Source: an uncultured Mycoplasmatota bacterium (GTDB lineage Bacteria > Bacillota_I > Bacilli_A > RF39 > UBA660). Taken from it: a stretch of 50,823 bases of DNA. The stretch lies in assembly GCA_947574215.1 (NCBI GenBank), contig CANPIX010000006.1, positions 1 to 50,823 on the forward strand. The letters run 5' to 3'. Within the stretch, counting starts at the first letter, position 1; every line of letters begins with the position of its first letter. Of this stretch, positions 24,653 to 32,630 are shown piece by piece. The position numbers and the translations under genes are program-made. The notes beneath the pieces were generated by a model. It did not search any database. It was not told where the DNA came from and was given only the letters and a program-made list of their open reading frames with translations.

Positions 24653-25733
24653 AACTTTTGAAGAAAGAAAAGAAGAATTATTAAAATTAGGAAAAGAAAA
24701 AGGTATGATTACTTTTGAGCAATTGGCTGAAAGTTTAAAAGGATTGGATGTAGATAATGATTCTTTAGATGAACTTTACAGTTTGTTTGTTGAAAATAAT
24801 ATTGAAATTGTTGCAGAAGATGATAGCAATGGAGAATCAAGTAAATCTTTAGTTAAAGAAGAACCAATTCTTTTAGATGATGTGGAAATAACCAAGGATA
24901 TTAATATTAACGACCCAGTACGTATGTATTTAAAAGAAATAGGAAAAATTAGTTTATTATCAGCTGAACAAGAACTTGATTTATCTAAGAAAGCAGCAAC
25001 TGGAGATGAAATGGCCAAAAATATTTTGGCGGAATCGAATTTACGTTTGGTGGTAAGTATTGCAAAACGTTATGTAGGACGTGGACTTTTATTTTTAGAT
25101 TTGATTCAAGAAGGAAATATAGGATTAATGAAAGCTGTAGATAAATTTGATTACGATAAAGGTTTTAAGTTTTCAACTTATGCTACTTGGTGGATTCGTC
25201 AAGCCATTACTCGCGCTTTAGCAGATCAAGCAAGAACTATACGTGTTCCCGTTCATATGGTAGAAACAATTAACAAAATGGCTCGTATTCAAAGACAATT
25301 GACACTTGAATTAAATCGTGAACCTAGTGAGGAAGAAGTAGCAAAAAAAATAGGTATTTCTGTTGAGAAAGTTCGTGAAGTTATTAAAATAAGTCAAGAT
25401 CCTGTATCACTAGAAACACCTATTGGAGAAGAGGAAGATTCACATTTAGGAGATTTTGTTCCTGATGCTAGTAGTATGACGCCAGAAGAATACGCTACTA
25501 ATGAGATTTTAAAAGAAGAAATTCGAGCTGTTTTAGAAACTCTTCAAGAACGAGAGCAAGAAGTTTTAGAACTTCGATTTGGTCTTGTAGATGGAACAAG
25601 CCATACTTTAGAAGAAGTAGGAAAGCGTTTCAATGTTACACGTGAGAGAATTCGTCAAATAGAAGCTAAAGCTTTACGAAAGCTAAGACATCCTTCTCGC
25701 GCAAAAAAATTGAAAGATTTTTTGGCTGATTAA
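24639..25733 (+). CDS. rpoD: Primary sigma factor (sigma-70/SigA)
   Basis: Housekeeping sigma factor, 364 residues. A short region 1.1-like N-terminus is followed by region 1.2 ([17 protein letters not shown]), region 2 with [17 protein letters not shown] and the -10-binding [16 protein letters not shown], region 3, and region 4.2 [20 protein letters not shown]. The region 3.0 helix [14 protein letters not shown] contacts extended -10 DNA in known sigma factors, which fits the many TGnTATAAT promoters in this window. It overlaps dnaG by 14 bases and trmK by one (TAATG). Confidence 0.98.
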   Translation: MKVIKTFEERKEELLKLGKEKGMITFEQLAESLKGLDVDNDSLDELYSLFVENNIEIVAEDDSNGESSKSLVKEEPILLDDVEITKDININDPVRMYLKEIGKISLLSAEQELDLSKKAATGDEMAKNILAESNLRLVVSIAKRYVGRGLLFLDLIQEGNIGLMKAVDKFDYDKGFKFSTYATWWIRQAITRALADQARTIRVPVHMVETINKMARIQRQLTLELNREPSEEEVAKKIGISVEKVREVIKISQDPVSLETPIGEEEDSHLGDFVPDASSMTPEEYATNEILKEEIRAVLETLQEREQEVLELRFGLVDGTSHTLEEVGKRFNVTRERIRQIEAKALRKLRHPSRAKKLKDFLAD

Positions 25734-26374
25734 TGATTAGTTTACGTCTTAAAACGATTGCTTCTTTTGTTGAAACTTCAGATCGTTTGATCGATATTGG
25801 CTGTGATCATGCTTATTTAGCAATTCATTTATTAAAAAATCATTTGTGTCAAAAGGTATTAGCAACTGATATTCATGAAAAAGCTTTAATGTGCGCAAAA
25901 AAAAACATTGAAAAAGAACATTTAGAAAATAAGATTTCTTTAATTTTATCAGATGGTTTAGAAAAAATTGATCAAAAAAATTGGGATACTGTTGTTATGG
26001 CTGGTATGGGAACCAATACAATTTTACATATTTTAAATAACATACAAAAAAAGTACATAAAAAAAATTATAATTCAATCCAATCATGATTTGTATACTTT
26101 AAGAAGAAAAATGCCCAATTATGGATATTATTTAGAAAGAGAAGAAGTTGTATTTGAAAAAAAGCATTATTACGTTATCGGCGTTTATAATTTAAAAAAA
26201 AGCAAATTAAGTAGTAGAGAATTGCTTTTTGGATTGTACAACTTAAAAAACAAAGAATATTATTCTTATTTAAAAAAGGAATTGGAAAAAATCAATTGTA
26301 AAATCAGTTATATAAATTTAAAGGAAAAATTTTCGGTTTTACGTAAATTGTATTTATTAAAGAAATATTTATAA
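25733..26374 (+). CDS. trmK: tRNA (adenine-22-N1)-methyltransferase TrmK
   Basis: S-adenosylmethionine-dependent Rossmann enzyme making m1A22 in tRNA. It has 213 residues. Motifs: DIGCDHAYLAIHLL near residue 22, ATDIHEKALMCAK near residue 44, and VVMAGMGTNTILHIL near residue 88. The C-terminus is the coiled-coil extension of the TrmK family. The ATG overlaps the rpoD stop by one base, so it is translationally coupled; rpoD-trmK is a Bacilli order. Its 3' end overlaps the convergent yqfQ-like gene by 6 bases. Confidence 0.94.
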   Translation: MISLRLKTIASFVETSDRLIDIGCDHAYLAIHLLKNHLCQKVLATDIHEKALMCAKKNIEKEHLENKISLILSDGLEKIDQKNWDTVVMAGMGTNTILHILNNIQKKYIKKIIIQSNHDLYTLRRKMPNYGYYLEREEVVFEKKHYYVIGVYNLKKSKLSSRELLFGLYNLKNKEYYSYLKKELEKINCKISYINLKEKFSVLRKLYLLKKYL

Positions 26375-26647
26375 AAAGAAAGTAGGAGAGGTGGAAACTT
26401 CTATTTTTTTTGTTGGCTTTTTTTCCAATTTTTCTGAATTTGGAACTGGAGTTTTTGTTTCTATTGTTTTAGTAACATTTTTTCCCATACTTTTCACAAC
26501 ACCAATAATACTTCTAGCGTTCGCAATCATTGGTTTTGCTTTTTGATATAACGGAATAACTTGATTTGCTATTTGAAGAGTTTTAGATATTCCACCTATT
26601 ATTTTTGGAAAAGTAAGTGCTTTTGTGATTCCTGAGGCGTTAAACAT
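26369..26647 (-). CDS. YqfQ/VrrA-like protein
   Basis: A 92-residue basic protein. The first 55 residues (LTFPKIIGGISKTLQIANQV then YQKAKPMIANARSI) match the pattern of the YqfQ-like family, whose B. subtilis member lies downstream of sigA and trmK; the tail is Pro/Thr/Lys-rich low complexity. That synteny supports the call although the gene here is inverted. GGTGAT stands 3 bases before the ATG. The function of the family is not established. The Gly/Ala/Ile-rich helix could be membrane-associated. Confidence 0.65.
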   Translation of the reverse strand: MFNASGITKALTFPKIIGGISKTLQIANQVIPLYQKAKPMIANARSIIGVVKSMGKNVTKTIETKTPVPNSEKLEKKPTKKIEVSTSPTFFL

Positions 26648-26721
26648 ACTATCACCTTAATCTATTTTATGCTTTTTTACAAATTTATTGCATATTCTAC
26701 TAGGCAAATTTAGATATTTTG

Positions 26722-26730
26722 TGCTATAAT
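26722..26730 (+). promoter_or_regulatory. Extended -10 promoter of gspF-pilD
   Basis: Perfect TGCTATAAT; the leader is about 30 bases long before a strong AAGGAGG. Confidence 0.65.
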
Positions 26731-26768
26731 TTTAAATAATAAGAATAATAAGGAGGAAGTGAAAAGAA

Positions 26769-28337
26769 ATGGATAATAAAGAAAAGAATGCAATGGCAAT
26801 TTTGCTTCCTTTTTTAATCATCAGCGACATTTTTATTTTTGCTTTTAAAGGAGTAAAATTTTTCTTTTTCGATATATTTCGATACATATTTAATAAAACA
26901 AGTAAAGAAGTAGATTCTGCATATCAGAAAACAAAACAAAGGTTAGAACAAGAAAAATTAGCAGAAAGAAAAAGAATAGAACAGGTAAAAAAGCAAAAGA
27001 AACAAGAAAAGTATAATAACTTATGGTTTGTAAAAAAACAAAATAAAAAATTGGAAGTAATGCGTCAAAATTTACTTGTGAATTTACAAAATGAAGGAAG
27101 TGTTCGTAGTGATGTTCCTCGTGTATTCCAATATAAAGCTCGTAATAAAGAGGGAAAAATAGAAACAGGAACCATTAATGGATTTTCTAAATTAGATGTA
27201 AATACCTTTTTAATACAAGAAGGTTATATTGTTTATGATATCAAAACTAGTAAAACTATAGATTTTTTCTATGGAGAGTCAAGTGCATTTGCAGTAAAGA
27301 TGTCCAACAAAGATTTGTTATTTTGGTTAACTCAATTATCTACTTATATAAAAAGTGGTATTACTTTAACAGAGGCAGTTAAAATATTAAATAATCAAAT
27401 GCAAAAGAAAAAGAAATATCGCAAATATTTTAAGTCTATTGTTTATGAATTAACAATGGGTGAGCCATTTTCTAAAGCTTTAGAAAAACAAGGAACTATG
27501 TTTCCACCATTATTAATTAATATGATTCGAGCAGCAGAGGCAACAGGAGAATTAGAAGCTACCTTAAGTGATATGTCTAATTATTATGAAGAATTAGAAA
27601 AAACAAGAAAACAGATGATTAGTGCCATTACTTATCCAACCATTATTATGATTTTTGCTTTAGGAGTAGTTACTTTTATTTTATTGTACGTTATACCTGA
27701 ATTTGTTAAAATTTATGAAAAATCTGCGGCTGAAATTACTGGACTAACTTTATTTATTATTAATTTAAGTGATTTCTTAAAGAAAAATATTTTAGTAATG
27801 GTGCTTGTACTAATTTTAGTTATTGGTATTATTTGCTTATGTTACAAAAAGATAAAAGCATTTCGAAAAAATTTACAATATTTTTTAATGCATTTACCAT
27901 TAATTGGAGATATAATAATTTACAATGAATTAACGATTTTTACTAAAACATTTTCTTCTTTATTAGCGAATAATGTATTTATAACTGATAGTATGACGAT
28001 ATTGAGTAAAATTACCAATAATGAAATTTATAAAGAAGTAATGAATTCTACGATTGATAATATTGTTAAGGGAGATAAAATCTCTACATCTTTTAAAGAT
28101 CATTGGGCTATTCCGGATGTAGCTTATTATATGATTGTTACAGGAGAATCAACAGGCAGATTGGCTGATATGATGAAAAAAGTAAGCGATTATTATGCTG
28201 AAATGCATCGTAGTTTAGTAAACAATTTAAAAGCCTTTATTGAACCAGTATTGATTGCCTTTTTAGCCTTAGTTGTTGGAGTTATTATCTTGGCAGTAAT
28301 TATCCCAATGTTTGGTTTAATGAGTTCTATAGAGTAG
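26769..28337 (+). CDS. Type II secretion/type IV pilus inner-membrane protein, GspF/PilC family
   Basis: Inner-membrane platform of a pilus-type machine (ComGB in competence). It has 522 residues. A family-typical lead FQYKARNKEGKIETGTI begins only at about residue 118, followed by two T2SSF domains, FWLTQLSTYIKSGITLTEAV and FTKTFSSLLANNVFITDSM, each with AAEATGELE/VTGESTGRLA and three membrane helices in total. The first 115 residues are unusual: a hydrophobic segment (about residues 8-38) and a highly charged Lys/Glu/Gln coiled coil. This is about 115 longer than typical PilC. It is in one operon with pilD, 12 bases apart. Confidence 0.93.
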   Translation: MDNKEKNAMAILLPFLIISDIFIFAFKGVKFFFFDIFRYIFNKTSKEVDSAYQKTKQRLEQEKLAERKRIEQVKKQKKQEKYNNLWFVKKQNKKLEVMRQNLLVNLQNEGSVRSDVPRVFQYKARNKEGKIETGTINGFSKLDVNTFLIQEGYIVYDIKTSKTIDFFYGESSAFAVKMSNKDLLFWLTQLSTYIKSGITLTEAVKILNNQMQKKKKYRKYFKSIVYELTMGEPFSKALEKQGTMFPPLLINMIRAAEATGELEATLSDMSNYYEELEKTRKQMISAITYPTIIMIFALGVVTFILLYVIPEFVKIYEKSAAEITGLTLFIINLSDFLKKNILVMVLVLILVIGIICLCYKKIKAFRKNLQYFLMHLPLIGDIIIYNELTIFTKTFSSLLANNVFITDSMTILSKITNNEIYKEVMNSTIDNIVKGDKISTSFKDHWAIPDVAYYMIVTGESTGRLADMMKKVSDYYAEMHRSLVNNLKAFIEPVLIAFLALVVGVIILAVIIPMFGLMSSIE

Positions 28338-28349
28338 GGGGATGAAGTT

Positions 28350-29162
28350 GTGCTTCCGATATTATTTGTTTTAGGTATTATAGGGTGTGTTTTTGGTTCT
28401 TTTTTTTATGTTGTAGGAACTAGACTTCCAAACAATGAATCATTAATAAAACCAGCTAGTCATTGTACTTTTTGTAAAGAAAAGTTGAAGTGGTTTGAGT
28501 TGTTTCCGATAGTTTCTTTTTTATTATTAAAAGGCAAATGTCGTTATTGTCAACATAAACTTTCTAAAGAATATATTTTGTATGAAGTTTTTACGTGCCT
28601 ATTATTTATCATTTGTTATCTTAAATTTGGAATTTCATATGAATTTTTTGTTTCTATCATTTTAGCTTCTTTGATGGTTCTCATTTTTATTACAGATTTT
28701 AAATATATGATTATTTTAGATTCACCTTTGGTTGTAGCTAGTATTTTACTGTTTCTATTAAAATATATTTACTTTGGCTGGAATGAAGTTTTTTTCTCTT
28801 TTCTATGTGGCCTTTTTACTTTTTTAGTTATGCTTTTTATTGGTAAAATTGGAAATATTTTATTTCACAAAGAATCTCTAGGTGGGGGAGATATTAAATT
28901 TTCTTTTGTTATGGGTATAATTCTTAGTTACGGTATCTTTGATTGCTCTCATCTGTTTTGGTGTATTATTTCTATTCTTTTGGGAAGTAAAGTATCTATC
29001 ATGGCTTTAATTTTTTCTACATTTTTGGCTTTACCATATGCGTTAGGTTCGTTATTGCTAAAAAAAGATAATGCAGTTCCTTTTGGGCCTTTTCTAGTAA
29101 GTAGTACGTTTATTATTTTTTTCTTTTTTGAAAAATTTCAATATATATTGTATGCATTTTAA
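28350..29162 (+). CDS. Prepilin peptidase (PilD/ComC, A24 family)
   Basis: Cleaves and may methylate prepilins. It has 270 residues. Two CxxC pairs (CTFC and CRYC, about residues 33-65) form the cytoplasmic zinc site of the N-terminal domain. Aspartyl active-site residues are in ITDFKYMIILD and GGGDIKFSF (GxGD). About eight hydrophobic helices. The start is a GTG with GGGGGATGA upstream. Its TAA runs directly into the left arm of a terminator that an IS3 element has split. Confidence 0.94.
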   Translation: MLPILFVLGIIGCVFGSFFYVVGTRLPNNESLIKPASHCTFCKEKLKWFELFPIVSFLLLKGKCRYCQHKLSKEYILYEVFTCLLFIICYLKFGISYEFFVSIILASLMVLIFITDFKYMIILDSPLVVASILLFLLKYIYFGWNEVFFSFLCGLFTFLVMLFIGKIGNILFHKESLGGGDIKFSFVMGIILSYGIFDCSHLFWCIISILLGSKVSIMALIFSTFLALPYALGSLLLKKDNAVPFGPFLVSSTFIIFFFFEKFQYILYAF

Positions 29163-29263
29163 AAAAACAAGTCATTTATGAACTGCATCCCTTAGAGTAG
29201 ACATAATAAAAAAGCAGTTCAATAAAAGTGTTATAATACACTTCCGAAAGGAGGTGTATTTTT

Positions 29264-29560
29264 ATGGCTTCAAAGGGTCAAAAATTTAATAAATACAATG
29301 AAGAAATAATTTGCAAAGTATTAAAAGAACTACAAACAGGGAAGTCTAGCTTACAAATATCTAGAGAAAGAAATATTCCTGCAAAAACTATTAGAACATG
29401 GAAATTAAAAAGAATTCTTCATCCTGAAATGTATCCTAATCAAGGTCAAAAACGTGGCAGGCTTAAAGAATCTAACTTAACAAAAGAAGATTGGAAAGAA
29501 AGATATGAAATACTAAAAAAATACCAGACCTTCCTCAAGGCACAACGAGAGAAAAAGTAA
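29264..29560 (+). CDS. IS3-family transposase OrfA
   Basis: A 98-residue N-terminal transposase part. A helix-turn-helix (CKVLKELQTGKSSLQISRER and NIPAKTIRTWK) binds the terminal repeats, and a C-terminal charged leucine-containing helix (YEILKKYQTFLKAQ) follows. GAAAGGAGG precedes the ATG, and a TATAAT with a short spacer near 29231 probably drives it. A slippery A7 run inside it allows fusion to OrfB. Confidence 0.9.
   Translation: MASKGQKFNKYNEEIICKVLKELQTGKSSLQISRERNIPAKTIRTWKLKRILHPEMYPNQGQKRGRLKESNLTKEDWKERYEILKKYQTFLKAQREKK
29515..29521 (+). other. Programmed -1 frameshift site joining OrfA and OrfB
   Basis: A_AAA_AAA heptamer in the OrfA frame, the standard IS3 slippery sequence. 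After a -1 slip, reading continues IPDLPQGTTREKV... without a stop into OrfB, giving an OrfAB fusion transposase. Confidence 0.75.
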
Positions 29561-29601
29561 CTTTTATAAATTTATATAGAAGTAATTTCAAACTAGTTAA
29601 C

Positions 29602-30417
29602 ATGTGTGATGTATTAAATATAAATCCTAAAACTTATTATAAATATAGAAATAAAGAAGACCCTGACTACTATGATTATTTAATAATTAAGGAAATATTT
29701 GATGATTCCAAAGGTACATATGGTTATCGTAGGATTGTTGAAGGTTTACTCCAAAAATATGGTGTAGTTATGAATGGAAAGAAGGTATTAAGAATAATGA
29801 AAAAATATAACTTGATGGCTGAATACATAAGAAAATCAAAGAAAAAAAATAAAAACGAAAGAATAGAAGATAATGTAAAACCGAACTTACTTAAAAGAAA
29901 TTTTACAACTGATGCACTAAATAAAATTTGGGATACAGATATAACATATTTAATATTTAAAGGTTCCAGAGCTTATTTATCTACAATTATTGATTTATAT
30001 GATAGACATGTGGTCGCATATAAGATTTCAAAAAGAAATGATTTAAAACTAGTAATGGATACTTTAAATAAAGCTATAACAAAAGAAAAAGATGTACATG
30101 GATTAATCATTCACAGTGATCAAGGTTTCCAATATACATCTTATGAGTACAAAGCAATTTGTGAATCAAATGGAATACAAATATCTATGTCTAGAAAGGG
30201 TACTCCAATTGATGACTCTCCAATAGAAAGCTGGTATGCTCTTCTAAAAAAGGAAACTTTGTACAACAATAATATTACATCTTTACAAGAATACATTCAA
30301 CTTGTAGAAGAATGGATATTATTTTATAACACAGCCAGACTAAAGTCAAAAGTTAAGAAAAAGAGAAAAATAACTTTTCTCTTTTTAATATACTGCTTTT
30401 TTATTGATGTCTACTAA
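29602..30417 (+). CDS. IS3-family transposase OrfB (DDE integrase)
   Basis: Catalytic part with the rve integrase core. The DDE triad is in IWDTDITYL (first Asp), HSDQGFQY (second Asp) and SPIESWYALLKKE (Glu). An HTH_21-like segment (GTYGYRRIVEGLL) precedes it. The frame is open from 29521, so translation is expected mainly as the OrfAB fusion; the ATG at 29602 has no clear ribosome site. The usual ending with an SPxxYR motif is absent: after FYNTARLKSKV the frame reads through a terminator-like hairpin (30357-30387) into the right repeat. The 3' end may therefore have been altered, while the core is intact. Confidence 0.88.
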   Translation: MCDVLNINPKTYYKYRNKEDPDYYDYLIIKEIFDDSKGTYGYRRIVEGLLQKYGVVMNGKKVLRIMKKYNLMAEYIRKSKKKNKNERIEDNVKPNLLKRNFTTDALNKIWDTDITYLIFKGSRAYLSTIIDLYDRHVVAYKISKRNDLKLVMDTLNKAITKEKDVHGLIIHSDQGFQYTSYEYKAICESNGIQISMSRKGTPIDDSPIESWYALLKKETLYNNNITSLQEYIQLVEEWILFYNTARLKSKVKKKRKITFLFLIYCFFIDVY

Positions 30418-30447
30418 ATAGGGTTCACATCATTAAGACTTGTTTTT

Positions 30448-31728
30448 TTATAAAGTTTCTATTGTTTCGGTTGTATCTACTTGTATCTCTTCTGTCTTTC
30501 CCATTAGAGCATTTTTTATAGCAGTATCTTCACTACCTAAATCATCATCAATATCAATAACTCTTAAAATTTCTTCAAAACTGGTTTGACCTTCCATGAT
30601 TTTTGTTAAACCATCTTCTAAAAGTGTTATAGTACCATTTTTGGCATATACAAGCTTTCTTAACTCTTCTTTTCGGACATTATTTGTTATAGCGTCTCGT
30701 ATATTTTGATTAATAACCAATACTTCTTGAACCGCAACACGTCCTTTATAACCTTGGTAACATTTGTCACATCCTACAGGCGCGTATATGTCGGTGATGT
30801 CCATATTAAGAACTTGTTTAAATACATTTTTTTCATAGGGGGTAGCAGGTCTTGAAGTACGACATTTTGGACAAAGTCTTTTTACCAATCTTTGGCTAAT
30901 AACTCCTGTTAAAGCAGAACCTAATAAATATCTTTCAACTTCCATATCTAATAATCTTTCGATTGTGTTTAACGAATTATTTGTATGGATAGTAGATAAA
31001 ACTAAATGTCCTGTGATGGAAGCACGAACAGCGATTCTAGCGGTTTCATCATCACGAATTTCTCCAATCATTATAACATTTGGATCTTGTCTTAATATAC
31101 TACGTAATGCATTAGCAAATGTAAGCCCGATTTCACTCATCGTTTGAACTTGATTGATTCCAGCTAATTTCATTTCTACGGGATCCTCAACCGTAATAAT
31201 GTTTCTCTCTGTAGTATTTAATATTTGTAGCATGGAGTAAACGGTTGTAGATTTTCCTGTACCCGTAGCTCCAGTAATTAAAAGAATACCATTTGGTTCA
31301 TTGATTAACTTTTGTACTTTTTCTAAGTTTTTTGCAGAAAAACCTAAAGACTCTAATCCGTTAGTACTCATTTTATAATCCAAAATACGAATTACAACTT
31401 TTTCACCGTAGACAGTGGGTAAAGTGGAAACACGTAAATCTAAATCGTCGTCTTGAATCAGGTTTTTAATGGCGCCATCTTGTGGTAGACGAGATTCTGT
31501 TATATTCATTCCTGAAATAATTTTGATTCGCGTAATCATTGGATTTTTTACAGATTCAGGAACAACTGCGTAATTTATTAATTCTCCATCAATACGAATT
31601 CTTACGTTTAGCACTGTAGGTGTTGGGTCAAAATGGATGTCACTCGCATTTTTTTTAGCAGCGTCTAAAACCATCTCATTTACAATATCCACTACAGGTA
31701 ATTTTTCATAATCGTATTCTTTAAACAT
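30448..31728 (-). CDS. Pilus/competence assembly ATPase, GspE/PilB family
   Basis: Hexameric motor for pilin extension (ComGA-type). It has 426 residues from the ATG at 31728. Walker A GATGTGKSTTVYSML is near residue 160, followed by the Asp box, Walker B MIGEIRDDETA and the His box GHLVLSTIHTN. A tetracysteine zinc finger, CPKC...CDKC, lies near residues 285-320. The N-terminal MshEN domain found in long PilB proteins is missing, as in ComGA. Start: GTGAT stands 4 bases before the ATG; a GTG at 31737 is an alternative. It is convergent with gspF-pilD instead of in the usual operon, separated from them by the IS3 element. Confidence 0.93.
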   Translation of the reverse strand: MFKEYDYEKLPVVDIVNEMVLDAAKKNASDIHFDPTPTVLNVRIRIDGELINYAVVPESVKNPMITRIKIISGMNITESRLPQDGAIKNLIQDDDLDLRVSTLPTVYGEKVVIRILDYKMSTNGLESLGFSAKNLEKVQKLINEPNGILLITGATGTGKSTTVYSMLQILNTTERNIITVEDPVEMKLAGINQVQTMSEIGLTFANALRSILRQDPNVIMIGEIRDDETARIAVRASITGHLVLSTIHTNNSLNTIERLLDMEVERYLLGSALTGVISQRLVKRLCPKCRTSRPATPYEKNVFKQVLNMDITDIYAPVGCDKCYQGYKGRVAVQEVLVINQNIRDAITNNVRKEELRKLVYAKNGTITLLEDGLTKIMEGQTSFEEILRVIDIDDDLGSEDTAIKNALMGKTEEIQVDTTETIETL

Positions 31729-31784
31729 ATTTATCACTAATCCTCTTTATTCTTTATTATTATATAATAGAAATGAGAAACTTA

Positions 31785-31813
31785 CAAGAAAAAAACCTAA
31801 ATTATTAGGTTTT
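31785..31813 (-). terminator. Terminator of the Prli42-like gene
   Basis: On the minus strand AAAACCTAA and TTAGGTTTT (arms 31805-31813 and 31792-31800) lead into a T run. The gene's stop overlaps the first arm. Confidence 0.8.
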
Positions 31814-31913
31814 ATCGAGCGGAGAGCATATATCCAATTAAAGTAGCAAATATGCTGCCAACCATTAACAAAAGCATTATCCATACAAGAATTTTTCTTG
31901 TTCTTTTTTTCAT
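31812..31913 (-). CDS. Prli42-like micro-membrane protein
   Basis: A 33-residue protein. The basic start MKKRTRKILVW is followed by a single membrane helix, IMLLLMVGSIFATLIGYML, and Ser-Ala-Arg. Length, basic lead and helix pattern resemble Prli42, the membrane anchor of the Listeria stressosome, and related tiny proteins of Bacilli. GAGGTGA is placed 5 bases before the ATG, and a terminator follows directly, so it is a well-formed gene of its own. It is divergent from the SpoIIM-like gene. No stressosome gene (rsbR/S/T) is in the window, so the role is inferred only from likeness. Confidence 0.68.
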   Translation of the reverse strand: MKKRTRKILVWIMLLLMVGSIFATLIGYMLSAR

Positions 31914-31990
31914 GTATTTCACCTCTAATATTCATAAATTTAACATATTTTTTTGAATAAGTAAATATGATTAAAAAAAGGGAGATGTTT

Positions 31991-32560
31991 ATGAAAACAA
32001 TTTGGACAAGCCTAAAAAAGCATAAATCTTTATTTTTATTTCTATCCATTCTTTTTCTATTTGGATTTGTTACAGGAATTCTTTTTTATTTTAAACAAGA
32101 GGCTTCTGTTAAAGAAACAATTTTACTTTCTTTAAATAATTTATTTCAAGAAAATGTTTTTCCTATCAAAAATATTTTTTATCATTTTATTATTTTAATG
32201 ATTATTTGTTCTACTTTATTTTGTTTTATTGGTTTGCCTTTATTAATTTTTTATATTTTTTTTGAAAGCATCACCATTGGTTTTCTTTTTCCTATTTTTT
32301 TCTCGTTATTTAAAATTAATGCAATTTTTTATTTTTCGTTGTATTTTCTTTTGATAAAATTTTTTTTCTTATTTTTTTTGTTTTTATTCTTTGTAAAATC
32401 ATTTCGCTATATAAAAAGTTATCTATCTTGCTTAAAGAGAAAAAGCTATGATTTTGTTAAAAATCTAAAATACGTTGCTATTCTTATTTTAATCATCTTA
32501 ATTAACGATTTGTTTGTGTATTTTGTATCCAATCGTATTCTTATTTTTCTTTTAGGCTAA
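31991..32560 (+). CDS. SpoIIM-like multi-pass membrane protein
   Basis: A 189-residue, Phe/Leu/Ile-rich protein with about five hydrophobic helices. A basic N-terminus (MKTIWTSLKKHKSL), FLFGFVTGILFYF, then a cytoplasmic or external loop, and CFIGLPLLIFYIFFESITIGFLF (a G-rich double helix like SpoIIM/DUF95 members). In sporulators SpoIIM acts in engulfment, but SpoIIM-like proteins also occur in non-sporulators. The ATG at 31991 is chosen for GGGAG upstream; an ATG at 31967 has none. Base composition is extreme (long T runs in codons for Phe), which makes distant likeness less reliable. Confidence 0.5.
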   Translation: MKTIWTSLKKHKSLFLFLSILFLFGFVTGILFYFKQEASVKETILLSLNNLFQENVFPIKNIFYHFIILMIICSTLFCFIGLPLLIFYIFFESITIGFLFPIFFSLFKINAIFYFSLYFLLIKFFFLFFLFLFFVKSFRYIKSYLSCLKRKSYDFVKNLKYVAILILIILINDLFVYFVSNRILIFLLG

Positions 32561-32597
32561 ACTAAAAAATATAAATCTTTTATTTTTATTTTTTTCC

Positions 32598-32606
32598 TGC
32601 TATAAT
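32598..32606 (+). promoter_or_regulatory. Extended -10 promoter of mnmA
   Basis: Perfect TGCTATAAT, 25 bases before the mnmA ATG. Confidence 0.65.
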
Positions 32607-32630
32607 AAATGTTGAATTTAGGTGGTTTAT

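Larger units (their letters stand above)
29179..30432 (+). mobile_element. IS3-family insertion sequence (IS150-like)
   Basis: A 1254-bp element with two overlapping-frame genes, orfA and orfB. Imperfect terminal inverted repeats of about 40 bases begin TGA at both ends and share AGTAGACAT and AATAAAAAAGCAG. It is flanked by a TTA direct repeat (29176-29178 and 30433-30435), the 3-base duplication typical of IS3. It sits in the loop of a terminator, so no gene is broken. Confidence 0.9.
29162..30448. terminator. Bidirectional terminator split by the IS3 insertion
   Basis: AAAAAACAAGTC (29162-29173) and its exact complement GACTTGTTTTTT (30437-30448) lie on either side of the element. Removing the IS and one copy of TTA leaves both arms joined by a 6-base loop, ATTTAA. 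This is a standard terminator between pilD (plus) and gspE (minus), each of whose stop codons touches an arm. Confidence 0.82.

Noticed and set aside
29162-30448. 12-base outer repeats as part of the IS3 terminal inverted repeats
   Set aside because: They lie outside the TTA target duplication and rejoin into a perfect terminator, so they belong to the host.
31747-32049. 100-residue minus-strand frame
   Set aside because: It crosses the divergent promoter region and the start of the SpoIIM-like gene; a different frame inside it holds the well-formed 33-residue gene at 31812-31913.
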